Positions 58,622-64,000 of a stretch of 64,000 bases of DNA are shown here, piece by piece. Position numbers and translations under genes: made by a program. Source of the DNA: Chloranthus sessilifolius (lineage: Eukaryota > Streptophyta > Magnoliopsida > Chloranthales > Chloranthaceae); NCBI GenBank assembly GCA_021018995.1, contig CM037593.1, forward strand, positions 8,832,088 through 8,896,087. The letters are read 5' to 3'. The number at the start of each line of letters is the position of its first letter. Position 1 is the first letter of the stretch. The notes under the pieces were generated by a model. The model had not been told where the DNA came from and ran no database searches. It saw nothing but the letters and a program-made list of their open reading frames with translations.

Positions 58622-58855
58622 CAATTTTTTTTTTAATTTTTTGCCTTTTTTATTATCAGTAAAGGTGGAATTCTTTGAACAAGATTACAGTAAGATCAAA
58701 GACTAAGCAAGGTGCTTAGTGAGAAATGGATAAGAAAAAAAAAGGCACCAAGGCAATACCAAGCACAAAGCAGCAACCAAAGTCTATGAGCAGCAGCTAA
58801 TTAACATAGACAAGTAATCTTCAGCTTCTTTGGACAATCCAGCCAATGAGAGCAG
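58622..58855 (-). mobile_element. LINE-like 3' end, minus strand
   Basis: On the minus strand the text GTGCTTGGTATTGCCTTGG, a T-run, CTTATCCATTTCTCACTAAG and CTGATAATAAAAAAGGC runs into an A-rich tail at 58622-58640. This is the form of a 5'-truncated plant L1 3' UTR. No target duplication was found. Confidence 0.35.
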
Positions 58856-58938
58856 GCAGTTTGTTTTTTCGTTTTTTGATTGGTGAGAGCAGGCAGTTTT
58901 TTTTTTCGTTTTTTGATCGGTGGGAGCAGGCAGTTTTT
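58848..58938 (+). repeat. ~37-bp tandem repeat, 2.4 copies
   Basis: GAGCAGGCAGTTTG then T/CGTTTTTTGATTGGTGA-type sequence repeated, differing mainly in T-run length and TTGG/TCGG. Confidence 0.8.
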
Positions 58939-59265
58939 CTCGTAATTCTAACAGAAATTTTTACGTGAAATGATTATTGCAGTATTTTTCGTTGGAAGTT
59001 GACAAAAAATGAGAAAGGGTAGATATATCAACAGCTTAAACATAGAGTTGTTCGTAAAAAAAAAAAAAGAAAAAATCAGACAGAAATCTGACGACCTTGC
59101 ACAAAACAGATTTCCAAAAATTATGTTTGGAATAAGATAGTTGTCAGTCCAGTGCAAAGTGAGAAATTTCGTTTTCAGCAATATTTCGGTAGAGGGTCAT
59201 TCTGGTTCATTTCGGATAAATTTTAGGAAGAAATCGAAAAAGTTTCAGCAGAATTTCAGGGAGTG

Positions 59266-59269
<4 letters not shown>

Positions 59270-59314
<45 letters not shown>
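59270..59314. repeat. (TA)n tract, left of nested element
   Basis: 45 bp of alternating TA that directly abuts GGGCCCTCTCCTGACC. Confidence 0.97.
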
Positions 59315-59317
<3 letters not shown>

Positions 59318-59765
59318 CCCTCTCCTGACCATCATTTAAACACCAAAATGGTGTTTAAATGATCATACACCATCCATGGTTTAAGATGTGGATGATCTGT
59401 AGTCTAGACCATCAAAGTGATAGATCATAGATTGAATGCAACATGCCCGAAAATGGTGCTTTAGGGAGATTTAAACCATCTGATATATGGACTTTTATGT
59501 CAACCATTGTTTTCAGTTTTAATGGCTGATATCAAAAATCAACAATCGCATGGTGCACATCCACTTATAGGAATGTTTCTTTGGTCTAAGTCATTTTCCA
59601 ATTATAGATTGCCACTTGGACAATTTAGATTGATCACAAATGTTCACCACATGGCAAAATGAGAATCACATCGCAATGGTATGAGATTTAAAGTCTAGCT
59701 TTAATGGTATAAGATCATTTAAGCATCACTCTGGTGTTTAAATGTTGGTCAGGACCCATTATCCC
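59315..59765. mobile_element. TIR element bounded by two (TA)n tracts
   Basis: Left end GGGCCCTCTCCTGACCATCA then TTTAAACACCA; right end TGGTGTTTAAATGTTGGTC then AGGACCCATTATCCC. The ends are imperfect inverted repeats of about 35-50 bp. About 450 bp, no coding capacity. (TA)n lies on both sides, so the element sits in, or carries, TA microsatellite. A right-end relic of the same family is in each array unit (8445-8497: TGGTGTTTAAATATCAGTC then AGAAGCCATTATTCC). Confidence 0.7.

Positions 59766-59768
<3 letters not shown>

Positions 59769-59831
<63 letters not shown>
59769..59831. repeat. (TA)n tract, right of nested element
   Basis: 63 bp of alternating AT directly after the element end CCCATA. 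Confidence 0.97.
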
Positions 59832-59834
<3 letters not shown>

Positions 59835-60155
59835 TTTGATATTTATAAAAAAATTATTTATTATTTAAAAATGGAGAAAATATATCATTAATTTCGGCAA
59901 AATTTCACTAATTTCGCTGAAATTATGATTTTTTGGTAATTTGGGAGAAATCACCAAAATTCCGTTGAAAGTTTTGTCCGACGACTCTGACCACTGTTTC
60001 AGGGAATTTCATAGATTCTCGGAAAAATTTATCACTATGGTCCAGCAAGCAAGACGATTTTATCGTTGGCAAACTAATACCAGTTTTAAAACTGACTGTA
60101 ATGTTCCAACCTAAACAGTTGAATAACTTTTCTAAAAATGACCACAACATACCAA

Positions 60156-60925
60156 GTAGGGCTACAACCGAGCCGGACCAAGCCTGAGCTTGGGTCAGCT
60201 CTAGCTCGGCTCTACTTTATACGAGCCGAGTTGACACTTGGTTCTGGCCCTTCGAGCTTGAAAAGTCTAAGCTCTAGCTCGGCTCTATCGAGTTCGAGTC
60301 GGGCCAAGCTAAGCTTCGAGCTAAATAAGTTTTATTATAAATTTTTTTCCTAATATTGTTTTAAACATTTTCTTTTTTTAATAGATGAAAGTTTTAATAA
60401 AATTTAATAAATGAAAGCCCTAATATCTTTTCATCCTTTAGTTATTTTGGATTTTACGGATCGATTGGAGAAAAAAGTGTTTAAATATAATATGCTAAAT
60501 ATTGATTGAGAGCATAGGTGCTAGACATAGGTGTTGATTGGTTGGTCAATTGTCGTGCTAGTGATTGTTCATTGAGACGAATAAGAAAGAGCTTTAATGG
60601 TTGCAGGGGAGAGAGAGAGAGAGGATTATAAGGATTATTTATCTATTACATATTTATCCATTAAAAGTAACTATTATTATAAGGGAAAAAAGTAAAATAA
60701 AAATAAAATTATATAATATAATATATTTTATTATATATAAAAGTATTATATACTATTAATCAAGCCAAGCCGGGGCCGAGCTTTACAAGCCAACTCTAGC
60801 TCAGCTCCACTTCAACCGAGCTTTAAATAAAAAGCTCGGATCTGGCTCTCGAGCCGAGCTTAAGAGAGCAAAAGCTCTCATTTTCGGGTCAAGCCGAGCT
60901 GGCCCAGCTCTGTTGCAGCCTAGTT
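60156..60925. mobile_element. GAGCCGAGC-rich non-autonomous element
   Basis: Left end TAGGGCTACAACCGAGCCGG and right end GAGCTGGCCCAGCTCTGTTG then CAGCCTA are imperfect inverted repeats. The subterminal parts are dense in AGCTCGGCTC/GAGCCGAGCT and the middle is AT-rich. No target duplication was confirmed. Confidence 0.5.
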
Positions 60926-61109
60926 CGATGACCAAAACAACATCCTATAACATTCCCACTGCCAAACAAAAATTTCTTCAAAACATTAAAAAATAACCAA
61001 CATGCTTAAGAAATACTTGGTGTATGTTGAGAAGTGCACATAAGAACTCGCGAATGTGGTCTCTTGCCAATTATCATCTCAGCATTGAACATCAAAACCA
61101 TGGGTCAAA

Positions 61110-61215
61110 ATCTCGGAAATCCGGTACGTATCATCCACCGGACGATACGTATTGGTGTACCGGCCAATACATTCAATGTATTGTCAATGCATTGAATCAA
61201 TGTATCGGCCAGTAA
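61110..61215 (+). repeat. TATCGG-family patch
   Basis: CGGTACGTATCATCCACCGG, GATACGTATTGGTGTACCGG and a nested ATTCAATGTATTGTCAATGC-type repeat (AATGTATTG, AATGCATTG, AATCAATGTAT). Related to the GTATCGGCC-rich patches in the array. Confidence 0.5.
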
Positions 61216-61496
61216 CAAAGAAAAAAAAACTGAAATTTTCACAAAAAAATCCCTAAAAATGTAATTTTCTTTTAAAAGTTTTGTAAATTTTTGTTCAACA
61301 CATGTACCTTTTTTAATTGTATTTTAATCCTATGTATAGTGCTCCGATCTATAGAAAACAAGTTATTCATGGCGAAAATTGACATACGTGATGGAGGGAT
61401 GCCTAAGAGATATGCGAGCTAGGAGAAGTAATGACGAAATAAGAGAGAGGCGGTAAGTCCAAGGGATTTTCGGATTTTTTCTATTGGGGAAACCAA
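61216..61496. other. No feature recognised
   Basis: A-rich then mixed sequence up to the LTR edge. The minus ORF at 61363-61551 crosses into the LTR and is not supported as a gene. Confidence 0.5.
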
Positions 61497-62325
61497 TGCG
61501 AACTTTAGATCCGCTTATTTGAATCATAGTCAGATAAAGAGGAGACGTCAAAAGAGAAAGTGGACTTACGAATGGGTTTTTAAAAAAGGCCCGTTAAAGA
61601 CCCGTGTGCACATTAATTTAGGCAATATTTTATCTAGGTTTAGTTTCCTTTCTTATTATGATTTTTTTAATAAGTGACTTGTTTTAGGACTAGTTTCCTT
61701 ATTTGAATTATTTAGGGGTCAAGCACATATATGTGATATGTGACTGTTAATCCCGTCACTTTCTACGCAACCATCGAAAAAATAGTCATAAGTCTACCAA
61801 TATGTGTCGGAATTGTGTAATTCTTGTCTTGTTGGAAAGCTACTTCAATAAGCTTTTAAACAGGACCAATTTCACATCGATCGGACATCGTTTGACCCTT
61901 CAAAAGTGATCGCGTAATAAAAAAACGAGATTAATAGTAAAAGTAATTGTGACGGTTAGATTAGAAAGTTTCAATGATTGATTAGGAGTTTTATTTTAAG
62001 TAGTATTCCTAGGTTTTTTTTCCCTTATAAATACACATTGTAATCTCTTATGAGAATTAGTATTGATGATAAATGAAAATTATGAGTTTTGCTTTGTGTG
62101 AATTTTAGAGAACTTGAGATGAGTTTTCGATAGAAGAGTGATTCTTCTCCCGCTTGCGGTTTGGTGTGAGGCCAACTTTCTTCCTTGGAGCGATTCCTTG
62201 GATCTTCTTCTTCTACCCATATTTTTCCTTTTATTTTTTTGTTTTAATTAAAGAGCAAGAACCCTAACCCCTATCTTGTGGAATTTACGCTATTTTAGGG
62301 TTAGCATATGATTTTTCCCGCATCA
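61497..62325 (+). repeat. 5' LTR
   Basis: About 829 bp. It starts TGCGAAC and ends CCCGCATCA, 3 bp before the primer-binding site (CCCGCA is an alternative end). A TATA box TTATAAATACA is at about 62024-62034 and a polyadenylation-like ATGATAAATGAAAATT follows. Confidence 0.85.
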
Positions 62326-62328
62326 AAT

Positions 62329-62340
62329 TGGTATCAAAGC
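62329..62340 (+). other. Primer-binding site
   Basis: TGGTATCAAAGC, one mismatch to the plant initiator-Met tRNA-complementary TGGTATCAGAGC. Confidence 0.8.
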
Positions 62341-62372
62341 CCAAGTTCAACACTCGACACGTGAAGTCCATC

Positions 62373-62795
62373 ATGAGTAAAGAACAATTTATCGAAGCCT
62401 TGCACGAGTTGAATAGATTCATGATGGCTACAATGGGATCATTCGTGGATCGGCGAAAGCTCCCTGATTTGTATCAAACAATTGGTAAGATTAGACAAGC
62501 ATGGGAGGCAGTGAAAATTAGATCGCAGAGTCTGAGGTATTTGAATTCAACACCTCGATATTGGCCAGCTTTATATGATCGAGCGTTTACTCTTGAGATT
62601 AGACGTGAGTTAACAAATACACGTCGGATAGCGAAGGCATTAAACAAGGTTCTCGTTCAAGAATTTCTTGAGGATTTTCTTCTCAAACTACAAGAGGAAA
62701 TCATATCGATGAGACACGAAGCTTTGATATTTAAGCTTTCAAATCCCGTATCCGTTAATCCAACCACATCACCAACCGTCCGTTTAATCCCATAA
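62373..62795 (+). CDS. Retrotransposon internal ORF, 5' segment (gag-like position)
   Basis: 140 codons from ATG at 62373 (MSKEQFIEALHELNRF) to TAA. It is mostly helical and charged: an N-terminal helix, a DRRKLPDLYQTIGK segment, and a C-terminal helix (FLEDFLLKLQEEIISM) before a T/P-rich stretch (NPTTSPTV). It lies 33 bp after the primer-binding site, where gag normally starts, but has no zinc knuckle and I do not recognise a gag family. The same reading frame reopens downstream (62861-63386), so this is probably the front of one longer, now broken protein. Confidence 0.6.
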   Translation: MSKEQFIEALHELNRFMMATMGSFVDRRKLPDLYQTIGKIRQAWEAVKIRSQSLRYLNSTPRYWPALYDRAFTLEIRRELTNTRRIAKALNKVLVQEFLEDFLLKLQEEIISMRHEALIFKLSNPVSVNPTTSPTVRLIP

Positions 62796-62860
62796 CAATT
62801 TATCATCTCATAACTATTGTGACACCTACACCCGTTACGGAATCCATTAACGGTGTAAAC

Positions 62861-63386
62861 TCCGGTTGCAGCCCCCGTAACAACTTACAACCCAAAGCCC
62901 ATTCAAGAAATTAAGCCCGTTACCGTCGTTACCCTAGCCGACCTCATCTCACCTAAAATTGTTATCGATCCTCTTCTTAAACCCGTGATAGCCCCAAAAT
63001 CAGTCGAAGAGTCGGTACTAGTTGATGAGAACCCTCTTCCGGTCAATATCTGTATTAATCCCAACACCGTTGAGGAGCCAGAGACCATTGAAGAGCAAGT
63101 TGCCGCAATCAGTCCTCTCGAGCCCGAGATCGTCGAAGCACAATTATTTGAAATGAAGACTATCGCACCCACGACCCACAGGTTCCAAGATAGTGTTGGT
63201 TGCATGTTGACGTCCATTCTCGTTGGTGAATCGAAGATCAAACAGATCGAGCCCGAGTGGAATCCTGTTTACTTGTTCAAGCCGCTTCCAATCGAGGTTC
63301 CCTGTTTACTTGTCTGTGATCGCAACTGTGAAGATTCATGCCAACCAAAGTTCGAGGTCGAACTTTTTCAAAGTAGAGGGGATTGA
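62861..63386 (+). pseudogene. Retrotransposon internal ORF, 3' segment running through the purine tract
   Basis: Open in the same frame as 62373-62795 after three stops (about 62811-62860). It is Pro/Val/Ile/Glu rich with repeated PVT/PIQ/PKIV-type motifs (TPVAAPVTTYNPKP, EEPETIEEQ). It ends FEVELFQSRGD*, with the last codons made from AGTAGAGGGGATTGA, the purine tract next to the 3' LTR. Plant Ty3/gypsy polyproteins often end in this way, with the last codons drawn from the purine tract, so this may be the fused C-terminus of a deleted gypsy polyprotein. That origin is inference. Confidence 0.5.
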
Positions 63387-64000
63387 TGCGAACTTTAGAT
63401 CCACTTGTTTGAATCATGATCGGATAAAGAAGAGACGTCAAAAGAGAAAGTGGACCTGCGAATGGGTTTTTTAAAAATGTCCGTTAAAGACCCGTGTGCA
63501 AATTAATTTAGACAATATTTTATCTAGGTTTAGTTTCCTTTCTTATTAGGATTATTTTAATAAGTGACTTGTTTTAGGACTAGTTTCCTTATTTGAATTA
63601 TTTAGGGGTCAAGCACATATATGTGATATGTGACTGTTAATCCCGTCACTTTCTATGCAACCATTGAAAAATGGTCATAAGTCTACCAATATCTGTCGGA
63701 ATTGTGTGATTTTGGTCTTGTTGGAAAGCTACTTCAATAAGCTTTCAAACAAGACTAATTTCACGTCAATCGGACATCGTTTGACCCTTCAAAAGAGATC
63801 GCGTAATAAAAAAACGGGATTAATGGTGAAAGTAATTGTGACCGTTAGATTAGAAAATTTTAATGATTGATTTGGAGTTTTAGTTTAAATAGTATTCCTA
63901 GGTTTTTTTCCCTTATAAATACACATTGTAATCTCTTATGAGAATTAATATTGATGATGAATGAAAATTATGAGTTTTGCTTTGTGCGAATTCTAGAGAA
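63387..64000 (+). repeat. 3' LTR (partial)
   Basis: The first ~614 bp of the 3' LTR. It matches the 5' LTR over its length, including the TTATAAATACA box near 63913. The end and the target duplication lie beyond the window. Confidence 0.87.

Larger units (their letters stand above)
59155..60039. mobile_element. hAT-like MITE (CATAGTGAC family) split by a second insertion
   Basis: Left end CAAAGTGAGAAATTTCG, right end AAATTTATCACTATG. The flanks GTCCAGTG (59147-59154) and GTCCAGCA (60040-60047) are an 8-bp duplication with two changes. The element is interrupted at about 59270-59831 by a TIR element bounded by two (TA)n tracts. Without that insert it would be about 320 bp, like its relatives. 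Confidence 0.72.
61497..64000 (+). mobile_element. Non-autonomous LTR retrotransposon (3' LTR cut by window end)
   Basis: 5' LTR about 61497-62325, interior about 62326-63386, 3' LTR from 63387 past the window end. The LTRs start TGCGAACTTTAGATCC and differ at about 8-10% of sites by eye, so the insertion is not recent. The primer-binding site TGGTATCAAAGC (62329-62340) matches initiator-Met tRNA with one change. A purine tract AGTAGAGGGGA precedes the 3' LTR. With only about 1.06 kb of interior and no protease, reverse transcriptase, RNase H or integrase, it must rely on another element. Confidence 0.88.

Noticed and set aside
62903-63241. 112-codon minus ORF in the retrotransposon interior
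   Set aside because: Shadow of the + frame that runs on to the purine tract.
1-64000. Bacterial-type features (operons, CRISPR, riboswitches)
   Set aside because: The sequence is clearly plant nuclear; no regularly spaced short repeats with unique spacers, and no prokaryotic genes.

Overview
The window is nuclear DNA from a flowering plant. It has AT-rich intergenic sequence, GT-AG introns, plant-type SINE, LINE, MITE and LTR elements, (TA)n tracts, and one multi-exon gene family of the plant GDSL (SGNH) esterase/lipase type. I cannot name the species from sequence alone.

Positions 1 to about 54,100 are a tandem array. A unit of about 12.3-12.5 kb is present four times (1-12519, 12520-25009, 25010-37309, 37310-49753), followed by a fifth, truncated unit (49754 to about 54105). 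With these phase boundaries each unit starts inside intron 1 of one GDSL gene and carries exons 2-5 of that gene, an approximately 9 kb transposon-filled spacer, then the promoter and exon 1 of the next gene. The array therefore holds five GDSL genes, all on the + strand. Copy 1 is cut by the window edge, so its exon 1 is not seen. Copies 4 and 5 have intact reading frames (382 codons plus stop). Copy 2 has a 2-nt deletion in exon 5 and copy 3 a 1-nt deletion in exon 1.

The main biological point is that the encoded proteins lack the catalytic machinery of their family. The block I nucleophile Ser is Ala, the block III oxyanion Asn is Arg, and the block V His is Tyr. Only the block V Asp remains. 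The fold-level signatures, signal peptide and exon phases are kept. This looks like a tandemly amplified family of secreted pseudo-esterases.

The spacer is a stack of mobile elements: a tRNA-derived SINE, long-armed foldback MITEs, a hAT-like MITE with 8-bp target duplications, a 5'-truncated LINE with a 17-bp target duplication, a CACTA-type MITE with a 3-bp duplication, and a roughly 3.1-kb solo-LTR-like block. The last unit has precise empty sites for the hAT-like and CACTA MITEs and a private MITE of its own. It therefore serves as an outgroup for the history of the array.

From about 54.1 kb to the end the sequence is single-copy, repeat-rich DNA. It contains pieces of a minus-strand LTR element, more MITEs (including one inserted between two (TA)n tracts inside another MITE), and an isolated minus-strand terminal coding exon at 58379-58549. 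From 61497 there is a non-autonomous LTR retrotransposon whose 3' LTR runs off the window.
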